From PLGF01 sp052139695 (lineage in GTDB: Bacteria; Verrucomicrobiota; Verrucomicrobiia; Limisphaerales; Palsa-1400), in the NCBI GenBank assembly GCA_052139695.1, contig JBKQWF010000243.1, positions 1-64,000 on the forward strand: 64,000 nucleotides of DNA, written 5' to 3'. Both the position numbers and the translations under genes were made by a program. The notes below the pieces were generated by a model. The model saw only the letters and a list, made by a program, of their open reading frames with translations, was not told where the DNA came from and ran no database searches. Below are positions 24,309 through 33,078 of this stretch, in pieces (within the stretch, counting starts at the first letter, position 1; each line of letters begins with the position of its first letter).

Positions 24309-26204
24309 TTACTCGACGGCGCGGTAGAATTTGGCGCCGCCCTGAGCCGTTGTCGAGTATTGGTTATTGGTCGTACCTGGAACCGCCGTCCACGGTCCGC
24401 CGAGGGTATCAGCGGATTGTAATGTGCCCATGAAGTTGAGCGTTACGTCGCTCCCCGCGAGATCGAAAGACACCAGATGCCCGAGCGGTCCGCCGTAGCC
24501 GGCAATCTTCGCTTGCATGACCGGGGTCAAGAGCTTGACCAACTCCGCATTATACGTGTGCGAATAAGAGTTGGTGAGTTCGATGCTGCCGAAGACCCGC
24601 GCCGTGCCGATGGCATAACCGCGCGACTTGCCCTCAGGCGTGTTGGTCTGCACCACCGGGTCCACGTCGGTCGTCACGATGGAAACGGAATTGTCAGTGT
24701 TGCGTAGGATCTCCCAGGTGCGGAACTGCTGGGGAAAGTCCCGCAGCGACGGGGTCTCGACCTCCCAAAAACCGTTTTCCGGATGGGCCGGGTCAGACGA
24801 CGGCTGCGGTGTCACCGTATTGATATGGCGATGGCTCGCCATCAGCAGGATGAGATTGGGATATTGCTGGAGCGTGGCGATCAAGTTTGTGTCGCCCATG
24901 GAGGAATAGCCCAATCTGGCGTTGCCATCGAATTGTGGAGAGTTGTGGTTCGTGTCATTGACGTTGTTCTGCGGATTGATTGGGATATGCATCGCCAGGA
25001 TCATCAGTTGGTTGGAATACTGGCCCTCCTGAAGTTCGTTGGTGAGCCAGGCATAACGGGCGGCATCGATCACGCCGCCGCTACAGTATAACGGTCCGTT
25101 CAAAGGATTGGGGATATTGGTTTTGGCCATATCGTCGAACACGATCACCTTGAGCGGCAGATTCGTCAGAGGTTCGAATGAATAGCAGGCCGAATTGCTG
25201 TCGATGTTGCCCTGGCTAAAGCCGTGACCCACCGGGGCGGAGACGGTGTTGAAGAACTCGCTCATATAGTTCGTCGTCGAAGAGGAGTCGGTCGTCAGAG
25301 CGCGGCGGTTCGGGTCGGCGACGACGGTTGGGGGCGTGGCAAAGTTGGTGGCGTATCCTCCCTTAATCACAGTGCCGTAAGGTGTGGTCCCATCAATCAC
25401 GCCGACATACTCGCCCACGCTCTCGGTGGCATTGACGGAAAAAAGCACGGGACTCATGTCGAGGACGTTTGAGCCGACCATAGCCGCCCGGGTTTTGTCG
25501 GTCGGATATTGGCCGCCCATCCAGAACTGATCGTGGTTTCCGATGACCTCATACCAGGGAATGGCGGGGTTGAGGCCGGCGGCTTGAAACGGTTCCTGAT
25601 AGTCGATGTTGGTCGCGCCCAAATGGGCGCCGGAGCTGGGCGTGATATACTGTCCGTCCATCACGTCGATAAACCAGCGCAAGGCGTTATACTGATTGCA
25701 CGAGGCCGCGTCCCCGAGATTGAGGCCGAAATCGAACGGTGTCAGGCGATGCAAGGCGTTGATGGTTTTGACGGCGGCGTTGAGGACCTGGGTCGTCGAG
25801 AAAAGGACCGGCGAGTAGCACGGGATGTAGATCGGGAGATTCGCCTGGCCATTCGTCGCCGTCCAACCGAACTCGCAAGCCGCCGCCGGAGATTCTTTAT
25901 CGGTGATATGGGCGTCGCTGATGGAGAAGTAAGACAAAAGGCGCGCGGCATGGGTTGGTCCGGTGGAACGGGCCGGCATGAGATCGAGCCTCACTCCCTG
26001 GTTCGTGCCGGGCCCCCATTGCCAGGCGCTGTAGCCATAGACCGCGTATAAGGGGACGTTCGACGGGTTGATCACCGGCGTGCCTGGGGGGATGTCGAGC
26101 GGTAGGATGGTTTGCTGCCGGGTTGTCAACGGGGCGGCGTTCGCGGAAATCGATAGCCAGAGCGGCATCGTCGCGCTGATAATTTGGATAATGTTCAATT
26201 TCAT
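24309..26204 (-). CDS. Exported calcineurin-like metallophosphoesterase
   Basis: A 631-residue protein with a signal peptide (about 1-23, ending ANA). Metal-site motifs are present in order: FSISDAHITD (D-x-H), GLNLGDAAS (G-D), IGNHDQFW (G-N-H-D), MILAMHIPI (late His) and LMASHRHINT (G/S-H-x-H). The size and wide spacing fit the TIGR03768-type branch of periplasmic phosphoesterases. The last 60 residues (LQSADTLGGPWTAVPG ... GAKFYRAVE) are a C-terminal beta domain seen on many verrucomicrobial secreted proteins. The ribosome site AAGGA for this ATG lies inside the 42-base repeat at 26208-26249. Confidence 0.82.
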   Translation of the reverse strand: MKLNIIQIISATMPLWLSISANAAPLTTRQQTILPLDIPPGTPVINPSNVPLYAVYGYSAWQWGPGTNQGVRLDLMPARSTGPTHAARLLSYFSISDAHITDKESPAAACEFGWTATNGQANLPIYIPCYSPVLFSTTQVLNAAVKTINALHRLTPFDFGLNLGDAASCNQYNALRWFIDVMDGQYITPSSGAHLGATNIDYQEPFQAAGLNPAIPWYEVIGNHDQFWMGGQYPTDKTRAAMVGSNVLDMSPVLFSVNATESVGEYVGVIDGTTPYGTVIKGGYATNFATPPTVVADPNRRALTTDSSSTTNYMSEFFNTVSAPVGHGFSQGNIDSNSACYSFEPLTNLPLKVIVFDDMAKTNIPNPLNGPLYCSGGVIDAARYAWLTNELQEGQYSNQLMILAMHIPINPQNNVNDTNHNSPQFDGNARLGYSSMGDTNLIATLQQYPNLILLMASHRHINTVTPQPSSDPAHPENGFWEVETPSLRDFPQQFRTWEILRNTDNSVSIVTTDVDPVVQTNTPEGKSRGYAIGTARVFGSIELTNSYSHTYNAELVKLLTPVMQAKIAGYGGPLGHLVSFDLAGSDVTLNFMGTLQSADTLGGPWTAVPGTTNNQYSTTAQGGAKFYRAVE

Positions 26205-26207
26205 GAT

Positions 26208-26249
26208 TCCTTATGATAATCCGGCCGCGCGGTTTCATCACGAACAAAA
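26208..26249 (-). repeat. 42-base extragenic repeat, copy 1
   Basis: This block recurs at 30371-30412 with one mismatch (41 of 42). On the minus strand it begins TTTTGTTCGTGATGAAACC and ends ATAAGGA, so its last bases form the Shine-Dalgarno sequence of the metallophosphoesterase gene starting at 26204. A repeat that supplies a gene's ribosome site is unusual. Confidence 0.8.
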
Positions 26250-26419
26250 CAGTTGATTGCGCCGTGACGAGAATCTCCGGGATCTTGTCCTGGGCGTGTT
26301 CCTTTTGCTCGTGACAAAAAATGCAAAGCTTCTGCCAAAAAATGTAATTGGGCTTCCTGCTCTTTCTGCCGATTCCCTTTTTGTGTCGAACAATCGGCTA
26401 AAATTCACGCGCAAAAATC

Positions 26420-27100
26420 GTGATGAACCTAAAACGAATGTTTGAGTGGATTGTTGGTCGAGAAGCAGAAACCACAGGTCAACCTGGCGGTTTTGCTGGA
26501 ATTGGCCGCTTTGGTGCAACAAACCCGCCCCCCCGGGCTGTGGTGGACTCCGTTTCATGCAATCGTGGATCGGGACAACCCGAGGTTGAAGTCCGCCGCC
26601 CGAGAGGGATTTCGGCATTCTCATTGGTGGAGGCCATGGTTGCTTTGGGGCTATTGGGCATCTTCATGATCGTTTGCCTCTCCGCCATCATTACCAACCA
26701 GGTCTGCGACAGAAAAGCAAAGGAACAGGCGATCGCGATGAACTTTCTGACCAAATACGTCGAGAACATCAAGGCGCTGCCTTTCACCTCGGTGGCTCCG
26801 GGATTGCCCATCAACTCCATTTATAATGGCGCGGGTGGCGCGCCCCTCATTGCCATCCCCACAAACTCTTCCCCGGTTGCCCTTAACACACCCGCCTTCC
26901 AAACCTTTTACCCCGACTTGCTCTGGGTGAGCAATCTCAGTCCGACGATGCGGGTGAGTTTGACGCAAAACAGTGTCGCGGGAACCTTGCACGATATCGA
27001 GGTCAACGTCAAAGTGGATTGGAACGCGGACCTGGGCCGGGGCGGACAGTTGGAAGTTCAGGTTGATTTCCTGCGCACGGTAGATGTGCCCACGTTATGA
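26420..27100 (+). CDS. Type IV prepilin-like protein (PilV-type)
   Basis: The protein has a prepilin processing site and N-terminal helix, RGISAFSLVEAMVALGLLGIFM, followed by a small globular domain that ends DFLRTVDVPTL. The frame starts at GTG 26420/ATG 26423, giving a leader of about 60 residues, far longer than usual; a later start (for example the GTG codons near 26540) is possible, but no good ribosome site decides it. The +5 Glu of mature pilins is present (SLVEAM). Its stop overlaps the next gene's ATG (ATGA), showing translational coupling in a minor-pilin operon. Confidence 0.75.
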   Translation: MMNLKRMFEWIVGREAETTGQPGGFAGIGRFGATNPPPRAVVDSVSCNRGSGQPEVEVRRPRGISAFSLVEAMVALGLLGIFMIVCLSAIITNQVCDRKAKEQAIAMNFLTKYVENIKALPFTSVAPGLPINSIYNGAGGAPLIAIPTNSSPVALNTPAFQTFYPDLLWVSNLSPTMRVSLTQNSVAGTLHDIEVNVKVDWNADLGRGGQLEVQVDFLRTVDVPTL

Positions 27101-27711
27101 AGCCGGCCTCCACCGCCATCGCGGAGGGCCTGTCACGGCGAGCCTTCACCCTGGTGGAATTGCTGGTTGCCATCACGGTGGGCTTGGGTCTGTCGGGCAC
27201 GGTTGTTTTGCAGCTCGTCCAATCCGCCACGGAGCAAAGGAATGGACTTGCCGATACGACGGTCGAGCAGGCCGCCTACGCGTTGGAGGCTAACATCACC
27301 GCTTGCCTGCGCAGCATGAGCGCCAACCAAGGGCTCACCCCCAATTATGCCAGCGGCCTTTTGGATACAAATGGAAACCTCTTGGGATACCAAACCGTCT
27401 TCTTTTTTTATCCCAGCAATGGCACGTACATTACGGCCAGCATTTGTTATGACGCTTCTTCCGGACAAGTGCTCTACACTTCCAACACTTTAGCTTCTTC
27501 GAGCGAGACGCTCTGGATGACCAATAGCCCGGCCGTTGCGCTGACCGAGCTTTACTTCTCCACGTCCTTTAATCTGGATGGCTCGCAGAATAATTCACTC
27601 GTGAACGTGGTCTTCCAAATGAATGACAATGGCTTTTCGCAGCAGAGCCCGATGAATAATCCGACCAGCATCATGCGCAACTTCTCCGTGCAAATGCGGA
27701 ATGATAATTAA
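27097..27711 (+). CDS. Type IV prepilin-like protein (PilW-type)
   Basis: A 204-residue protein with a short leader and the class III signal RRAFTLVELLVAITVGLGLSG. The rest is a small beta-rich domain. It overlaps the preceding prepilin by 4 bases and the next gene by 11. Minor pilins of this kind initiate or cap type IV pili or type II pseudopili. Confidence 0.8.
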   Translation: MKPASTAIAEGLSRRAFTLVELLVAITVGLGLSGTVVLQLVQSATEQRNGLADTTVEQAAYALEANITACLRSMSANQGLTPNYASGLLDTNGNLLGYQTVFFFYPSNGTYITASICYDASSGQVLYTSNTLASSSETLWMTNSPAVALTELYFSTSFNLDGSQNNSLVNVVFQMNDNGFSQQSPMNNPTSIMRNFSVQMRNDN

Positions 27712-29443
27712 ACTCAAAAACACCCTAATGAACTTCGCCGCAGCCAAACGCAGCCGACGAGAGAAAGGCTCCACTCTTTTGGCCGTCGTCGTCATTGGCC
27801 TTCTCATCTGCATGACCGCCGCCTCCTGTCTCGTCCTGAGCAACAGTGCCCTCAATGGCACCTACGGGCGCGTGGATTGGGAGAAGGCGTTCTACGTCGC
27901 TGAAAATGCGGTGGTTTGGGGGGCTCAAACCTCCTTCGACACGGCACCGGCCGTCGGTTCCAGCAACTATTACTCGACCGCCGCGGGGACTTTGCCCATC
28001 GGTTCCCTCATCGCGTCGGCCAATGGAGACGCCACCTTCAAAGGCGCGTGGGTGCAGATTGTCCAACCGACCAATACCGCCAACAATATTCTGGTCATCA
28101 CGGCCTCCGCCTGTGTCAATAACAAGGTGCGCACGATTCAGGCCCGGGTCACCCTTCGCCCGGTCAGCCAGGTGTTCGACTATGAGTATTTTCTCAACAA
28201 TTGGGGTTGGTGGTGGGGCAGCACCATCACCGGCAACGGCGGCCAGCGCGCCAACTGGGATTTTGATTTTCGGGACGGCCCGACCGTCAACGGCGCCATT
28301 TACGCCGCCGATCAAGTCGATGAGAATGAAGTCCCCATCCAGAATTATGCCACGCCGCCTTTTGCCGGGCTGGCTGGAGCGAATGAAACCAACCTCGTCC
28401 ACCAAGGGGCGCCGCGAGTGGCGATGCCGAACCTGCTCAATTTTAGCAACTACATCGACACGGCCATGGCCAATACCAGCACCAATGGGCTTTGGATCGG
28501 CTCCACCCAGCTTGTGGCCGGCGTTTTGTCGAACCTTTATATCCCCAGCCCCGGGGGAAACGACGGAAATGTGACGCCCCAAACCGGGCTGTATGTCGTG
28601 GGCACTTCCAACTTGCCCATCGTCATTAAAGGCACGGTGGTCATACCCGGTGACCTTGTCATCCAGGGAATCGTCACCGGACAAGGCACCCTCTATGTCG
28701 GCGGGAATCTTTACATTGCCAGCAATATCATCTATGCCCATGGCCCAGACTTCAGCGTCCTTCCCGAAACGGAAGCCCCCGGCCAGCGCGACGCTTGGGT
28801 GACGCAAAGCATGACCAATGACTTGATCGCTTATGCCGTCAGGGGTTCCATTTTGGCCGGGGACGTCACCGACTCGGATTGGATCAACTATTGTTACGAT
28901 TATCCCGGCAGCGGCTTGTCTCATGTGGGCGATGAATCGCACCTCGGACGGGACGGCATCGCCAACACCCCTGATGACAACATTCCCTTTCTGCACCCCG
29001 ACGGCACAATGAGCACGTGGTACGACGCCGACGGGGATGGGTTGGTCGAGGGCAATTATAATTATGATACCGACATCAACATGACGAGCACTCGGGCCTC
29101 GTACATTCTTGGTTACCCCAAGGCCAATGGCAGCCCGGTCCCCTATAACCAGGTCGCGACGGACAACATGGGCACGCTCCAGGGCATCTTTTATACGGAC
29201 CATGCGGCGGCGATGCGATTGGACCAAGGTAACGCCGTCTTTAACGGAGTCATTGTGTCACGCAATGAACAGATCATATTTCAGAGCTATCTGAATTTAA
29301 TTTATGATTCGCGGGTCAACAGCCGCTATAACAACAATCCCAACCAGTTCATCAATCTGGGCCTGCCCTGGGGCAAGCCCCTGCAGGTCAATAGTTTTAC
29401 TGAACTGCCTCCCAACGCAACCGGCCTATCCCCCATCTTATGA
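27701..29443 (+). CDS. PilX-like large prepilin/secreted protein
   Basis: A 580-residue protein. Residues 20-48 (REKGSTLLAVVVIGLLICMTAASCLVLS) match the PilX N-terminal region: a prepilin-like helix lacking the standard +5 Glu. The following 530 residues are exported and Asn/Thr/Gly rich, with a repetitive beta-helix-like stretch (IVIKGTVVIPGDLVIQGIVTG, then GTLYVGGNLYIASNI) and an acidic region with DADGDG. It is far larger than ordinary PilX (about 200). It overlaps the genes on both sides (11 and 4 bases), so the four genes are one operon. Confidence 0.72.
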   Translation: MIIKLKNTLMNFAAAKRSRREKGSTLLAVVVIGLLICMTAASCLVLSNSALNGTYGRVDWEKAFYVAENAVVWGAQTSFDTAPAVGSSNYYSTAAGTLPIGSLIASANGDATFKGAWVQIVQPTNTANNILVITASACVNNKVRTIQARVTLRPVSQVFDYEYFLNNWGWWWGSTITGNGGQRANWDFDFRDGPTVNGAIYAADQVDENEVPIQNYATPPFAGLAGANETNLVHQGAPRVAMPNLLNFSNYIDTAMANTSTNGLWIGSTQLVAGVLSNLYIPSPGGNDGNVTPQTGLYVVGTSNLPIVIKGTVVIPGDLVIQGIVTGQGTLYVGGNLYIASNIIYAHGPDFSVLPETEAPGQRDAWVTQSMTNDLIAYAVRGSILAGDVTDSDWINYCYDYPGSGLSHVGDESHLGRDGIANTPDDNIPFLHPDGTMSTWYDADGDGLVEGNYNYDTDINMTSTRASYILGYPKANGSPVPYNQVATDNMGTLQGIFYTDHAAAMRLDQGNAVFNGVIVSRNEQIIFQSYLNLIYDSRVNSRYNNNPNQFINLGLPWGKPLQVNSFTELPPNATGLSPIL

Positions 29444-30255
29444 AATACCGCGACGACCGGCACCGGTTGCTAGGAATGGCTGCCATCCTTGTGACGTTGT
29501 CCATCTCAATCCCCGTCAGCGCGGCCATATCGAAAGGGGGAAACTATACGAACGCTGTCGCCGCGGAACAGCAGCGCCTTCTTCTGTTCGATGAGGCGGA
29601 ACGGTCCCATCAAAAGCAGTTGCAAGTGGGACGAGACCGTTACGAGCAGAAACAAACCAACCGGGCCAGGGTCATCGCGGCCATGGCCTCGGAACTTCAG
29701 GCCAGGCAACAAGTGGTCGTCATTCATCCGGCGGCGGCGGAGACCCGTGCCGATGCAGATCAACCGCTCGTGCCGGTTCAGCCTTCGCTGGCGCTGGCAG
29801 TGCTGGCCATCGCTTTGATTGGCTTTGGATATTATCGAAACCGCCAGCGCGCCCGCAATGTTCAGCGGCCAGCGCCGCCACCCCTCCCCGAGCTTCCGCC
29901 CCAAGTAGCCGAGCTTTCCATGGAGGACGAAATCTTCTATTGCAAAGCCTCAGGCGCCAATGGCTGCGGCCGGTACTCGCCAGAAGGGTTCTTGGTGATC
30001 AAAGGTTCCATTGGCCGTAAAAGGACCGCGCCATTCAACGCCACTGAAACATCGCGGAGCGAGCTGCTGGACGGAGGCGTGGTGCGCGAGGAAGGGGAGA
30101 AAGTTATCTTTGAACAGGATCACTTGTTTCCCTCGCCGGGGGGGGCCGCAACGGCCCTCCTTGGCAGAACGGCGAATGGTTGGATTGAATGGAAAACCGC
30201 GGATGGCAAAACGCTCGACATGGTGCAACGGCTGGAGCGGAAACCCCTGCAATGA
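29440..30255 (+). CDS. Membrane-anchored DUF4357 protein in the minor-pilin operon
   Basis: A 271-residue protein with a signal-like helix (MAAILVTLSISIPVSAA), a charged helical region, a transmembrane segment near LALAVLAIALIGFGYY, a Pro-rich linker and a C-terminal DUF4357 domain: FYCKASGANGCGRYSPEGFLV, DHLFPSPGGAATALLGR, then NGWIEWKTADGKTLD. DUF4357 is usually found on intracellular nucleases (GIY-YIG) and restriction-associated proteins. Here the topology would leave it cytoplasmic after the second helix. It is coupled to the PilX-like gene by an ATGA overlap. Confidence 0.72.
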   Translation: MKYRDDRHRLLGMAAILVTLSISIPVSAAISKGGNYTNAVAAEQQRLLLFDEAERSHQKQLQVGRDRYEQKQTNRARVIAAMASELQARQQVVVIHPAAAETRADADQPLVPVQPSLALAVLAIALIGFGYYRNRQRARNVQRPAPPPLPELPPQVAELSMEDEIFYCKASGANGCGRYSPEGFLVIKGSIGRKRTAPFNATETSRSELLDGGVVREEGEKVIFEQDHLFPSPGGAATALLGRTANGWIEWKTADGKTLDMVQRLERKPLQ

Positions 30256-30302
30256 AGTCGAGAGTTGGCGCCTATAATAGTGTGTTGCGACCGCAGCGTA
30301 AA

Positions 30303-30317
30303 CCGGGGACGCCCCGG
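30303..30317. repeat. GC-rich hairpin of a composite extragenic repeat
   Basis: CCGGGG (30303-30308) and CCCCGG (30312-30317) pair around ACG. It precedes the shared element at 30332-30354. A GC hairpin also precedes the related element at 35417. Confidence 0.45.
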
Positions 30318-30331
30318 GGAACGCTCTCTTT

Positions 30332-30354
30332 GGTCCGATTGCTGAAACGCTTCG
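30332..30354 (+). repeat. 23-base extragenic element, copy 1
   Basis: GGTCCGATTGCTGAAACGCTTCG recurs at 35417-35439 with two mismatches. Both copies lie just after a GC-rich hairpin in a spacer; this one is followed 16 bases later by the 42-base repeat. Confidence 0.6.
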
Positions 30355-30370
30355 ACGGCATCCTCGATTC

Positions 30371-30412
30371 TCCTTATGATCATCCGGCCGCGCGGTTTCA
30401 TCACGAACAAAA
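30371..30412 (+). repeat. 42-base extragenic repeat, copy 2
   Basis: Second copy of the block at 26208-26249, one base different, here in plus orientation and 96 bases before the acyl carrier protein start. In this orientation it does not supply a ribosome site for the next gene. Confidence 0.8.
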
Positions 30413-30508
30413 GAACTTGCAAAAACCGGGAATTGGGGCAAAACCACACAGAGCTTTGGCAGCGGGCCCGTATCTCGAGCAAGGTTTGTCCGCAACCGGT
30501 GGTTAACT

Positions 30509-30742
30509 ATGAAAATCGAAGAGTTTTTGGGTGCATTGGAAGAGTCCTGGGAAGTGCCGCCTGGCACACTCAAACCCGAGGCTTCGCTCGACTCGCTGGG
30601 TTGCTGGGACTCCATGGCGGCTCTCGTATTCATGTCTCTGGCCGACCAAAAACTGGAGGTTGCAATCTCCGGTTCGGATGTGCAGAAGTGCCAGACGGTT
30701 CAAGATCTGATTGCCCTGCTGGGGAATCGGATTACGGGCTGA
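30509..30742 (+). CDS. Acyl carrier protein
   Basis: A 77-residue acyl carrier protein. The phosphopantetheine-attachment serine lies in LGCWDSMAALVFM (the usual D-S-L/M), followed by helix III and VQDLIALLG. It differs from housekeeping AcpP (less acidic helix II, no GADSLD), so it is a dedicated carrier. It is the first gene of the 30509-35360 operon; the ketoreductase starts 5 bases after its stop. It would carry the acyl chain acted on by the ketoreductase and KAS III that follow. Confidence 0.88.
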   Translation: MKIEEFLGALEESWEVPPGTLKPEASLDSLGCWDSMAALVFMSLADQKLEVAISGSDVQKCQTVQDLIALLGNRITG

Positions 30743-30747
30743 TGTAG

Positions 30748-31509
30748 ATGATGATTAATCCTCTCGATTTGTCGGGCGCCATCATCATGGTTACCGGCGC
30801 ATCCGCGGGGATTGGCAAAACCACCGCGCAAATCCTCAGTCAACTCGGGGCCAGGATTATCCTGGTAAGCCGGAAGGCTGAAACTCTGAACGAAACGCTT
30901 AAAACCCTGGCCGGGGATGGCCATCTGGTTGCTCCATTTGACTTCGACAACGCCGGCGCGATTGAGGCCTGGTTTAAGGACACGGTGCCTCAGGTCGGGC
31001 CGTTGAATGGCTTGGTGCATTGCGCCGGCGCTCAGGTTCTTCGCCCTTTGAAATTAACCAGTGTCGCGGAAACGGAGCTCTTACTGCGTTGCAATGTGGT
31101 TTCCGGTTTGGCTTTGGCAAAGGCCTTTCGCCAAAAAGGCTTTCATGCCCCGCGGGCAAGCCTGGTTTATGTTTCCTCGGTAATGGGCTTGGTGGGAGCA
31201 CCCGGCAGAACCTCCTACTGTGCTTCCAAGGGTGCGGTGCATGGCATGGTGAAGGCCCTCGCTTTGGAATTGGCCGCGGACGACATCCGGTGCAACTGCG
31301 TGGCGCCTGGTTTTGTCCGCACCGGCGTGTTGGAAAGCGTGGCCATCACCTTGGGCCCGGAAGCCTTTGCCGCCTTGCAGAAAAAGCATCCCCTCGGCTT
31401 CGGCGAGCCGGAGGATGTGGCCCACGCCATCGCGTTCCTCCTTGCCCGGACTTCCCGCTGGATTACGGGGACTGCATTAGTGGTTGACGGGGGCTACACC
31501 GCGCTTTAA
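30748..31509 (+). CDS. Short-chain dehydrogenase, FabG-like 3-oxoacyl-ACP reductase
   Basis: A 253-residue classical SDR: NADP loop TGASAGIG, structural CAGAQ, catalytic S-Y-K in YVSSVMG and TSYCASKGAVHG, and the C-terminal VDGGYTAL typical of FabG-type enzymes. It reduces a 3-oxoacyl thioester to 3-hydroxyacyl, probably on the carrier protein encoded just upstream. Two ATGs (30748, 30751) are possible starts. The KAS III gene starts 10 bases after its stop. Confidence 0.88.
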   Translation: MMINPLDLSGAIIMVTGASAGIGKTTAQILSQLGARIILVSRKAETLNETLKTLAGDGHLVAPFDFDNAGAIEAWFKDTVPQVGPLNGLVHCAGAQVLRPLKLTSVAETELLLRCNVVSGLALAKAFRQKGFHAPRASLVYVSSVMGLVGAPGRTSYCASKGAVHGMVKALALELAADDIRCNCVAPGFVRTGVLESVAITLGPEAFAALQKKHPLGFGEPEDVAHAIAFLLARTSRWITGTALVVDGGYTAL

Positions 31510-31519
31510 CGATGAACAC

Positions 31520-32578
31520 ATGCGCGGACTACCCGCAATATCAAGTGTGGAAACGGAGTTGCCGCGGACGACCCTCGACAACAGCCAGCTCGCGGCGGAG
31601 TTTAAAAACTGGACGGCTGAAAAAATCTTAGCGAAGACCGGCATCCGCACACGGCATATCGCCGGCCCGGATGAATGCGCCTCGGATTTGGCGGTCGGCG
31701 CCGCAAAAAAACTGCTGGCCCGCGACTCCTGCCCGCGCGCGGAAATCGACTACTTGATTTACTGCACGCAAAGCCCGGATTATTTGCTCCCCACGACGGC
31801 CTGCCTGATCCAGGAACGCCTGGAGTTGTCCAATACCTGCGCGGCGCTTGATTTTAACCTGGGTTGCTCCGGTTACATCTACGGCCTGGGCCTGGCCAAA
31901 GCCTTGATTGAAAGCAGACAGGCTAACGCCGTCTTGTTTTTAACCGCCGATACTTACAGCAAATTCATCAATCCCAAAGACCAAAGCGTCCGCACTCTTT
32001 TCGGCGACGCCGGCACCGCGACCCTCATCCGGGCGGGAGTGGGGCCGGGCAAGCTGGCGGGGCCTTTCGTTTATGGAACGGATGGGAGGGGGAAGAACAA
32101 CCTGATCGTGCCCACGCGAGGTTTGAAACAAAAATTCGTGGACGGGGCGGAGCTGATCGCCGACGAAGCGGGCAATTCACGGACGGTCAATGATCTATTC
32201 ATGAACGGCCCGGAAATATTTTCGTTTTCTTTGAAAGTGGTGCCGGACACCGTTTCCCGCCTTCTGGAAACTGCCGAGGTAAGTTTGGAGCAAATCGACC
32301 TGTTCGTGTTCCATCAGGCCAACCTGTTCATGCTGGAACACCTGAGAAAAAAACTCGCCATCCCGCGGGAACGCTTTTGCGTTGACATGGAGGATGTGGG
32401 CAACACCGTGTCCTCCACCATTCCAATTGCGTTGAGCCGGATGATCGCGGCTAAAAGAATCAAGCCCGGCGCTCTGGTCATGCTGGTGGGTTTTGGCGTG
32501 GGTTATTCCTGGGGGGCCACGCTGCTGCGCTGGGAAAGCGAACCGCCAGGCGGCGAATTGGGGAAAAGTCCATCATGA
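31520..32578 (+). CDS. 3-oxoacyl-ACP synthase III (KAS III, FabH-like)
   Basis: A 352-residue condensing enzyme from ATG 31520; an open frame extends further upstream into the SDR gene but begins inside it. The complete triad is visible: Cys116 in DFNLGCSGYIYGL, His265 in FHQAN, and Asn295 in DVGNTVSST. The GFGVGYSWGATLL end is typical. KAS III enzymes join an acyl-CoA starter to malonyl-ACP, or in secondary metabolism transfer acyl groups. Sequence details (K-x-G-I-R-x-R-x-I) fit the family. The stop overlaps the acyltransferase start (ATGA). Confidence 0.88.
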   Translation: MRGLPAISSVETELPRTTLDNSQLAAEFKNWTAEKILAKTGIRTRHIAGPDECASDLAVGAAKKLLARDSCPRAEIDYLIYCTQSPDYLLPTTACLIQERLELSNTCAALDFNLGCSGYIYGLGLAKALIESRQANAVLFLTADTYSKFINPKDQSVRTLFGDAGTATLIRAGVGPGKLAGPFVYGTDGRGKNNLIVPTRGLKQKFVDGAELIADEAGNSRTVNDLFMNGPEIFSFSLKVVPDTVSRLLETAEVSLEQIDLFVFHQANLFMLEHLRKKLAIPRERFCVDMEDVGNTVSSTIPIALSRMIAAKRIKPGALVMLVGFGVGYSWGATLLRWESEPPGGELGKSPS

Positions 32579-33078
32579 AAAAAAATGCCCTGCGCAGACT
32601 CCAGATTCGCCTCTTCGGCGTCCTGGCCCGCCTGGCTCCGGGCGCGGAGAGTGTGCGGCCTTGGCTGCACCGCCTGCGCGGGGTGAAGATTTCAGGTTCG
32701 GTTTTTATTGGTGAAGATGTGCTGATTGAAACCGAGTATCCCGAGTGCGTGGAGATTCACGACGCCGTTTCCATCAGTATGCGCGCGATCATCGTTGCCC
32801 ACACGCGCGGCGTCGGCAAAGTGATCCTGGAAAAGAATTGTTTCATCGGACCGAATGCGGTCCTTTGTTGTTCGGTGGGCAAAGTGTTGCGGGTGGGGGA
32901 AGGAGCGGTGGTCAGCGCGGGATCGGTTATTACGCGGAGTGTTCCGGCGCGCACCATGGTGGCGCCGCCGCCCACGCGAGCCGTCGCCACTCTGGACGTG
33001 CCCTTTACCAACGATGTCACCATGGAGCAATTTCTCTCCGGCTTAAAACTGCTGGGAGATCGCAAGCCTCGCCGGTGA
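32575..33078 (+). CDS. Hexapeptide-repeat (left-handed beta-helix) acyltransferase
   Basis: A 167-residue protein with imperfect hexapeptide repeats: ISGSVFIGEDVLIETEYPE, VILEKNCFIGPNAVL, then VGEGAVVSAGSVITRSVPA, the last being the common GAGSVV-T-x-x-V-P-x coil. The catalytic His of O-acetyltransferases may be in IIVAHTRG. The basic N-terminal helix RRLQIRLFGVLARL could associate with the membrane. It probably transfers an acyl group, conceivably from the cluster's own carrier protein, to a sugar. Overlaps the previous gene by 4 bases and the next by one base (TGATG). Confidence 0.82.
   Translation: MKKNALRRLQIRLFGVLARLAPGAESVRPWLHRLRGVKISGSVFIGEDVLIETEYPECVEIHDAVSISMRAIIVAHTRGVGKVILEKNCFIGPNAVLCCSVGKVLRVGEGAVVSAGSVITRSVPARTMVAPPPTRAVATLDVPFTNDVTMEQFLSGLKLLGDRKPRR

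Noticed and set aside
27725..29227. 500-codon minus-strand frame opposite the PilX-like gene
   Set aside because: The plus strand carries the coupled pilin operon; the antisense translation resembles nothing.
32745..33077. N-terminal extension of the deacetylase-like gene
   Set aside because: The frame runs backwards through the acyltransferase gene; the TGATG overlap at 33076-33080 gives the natural start.
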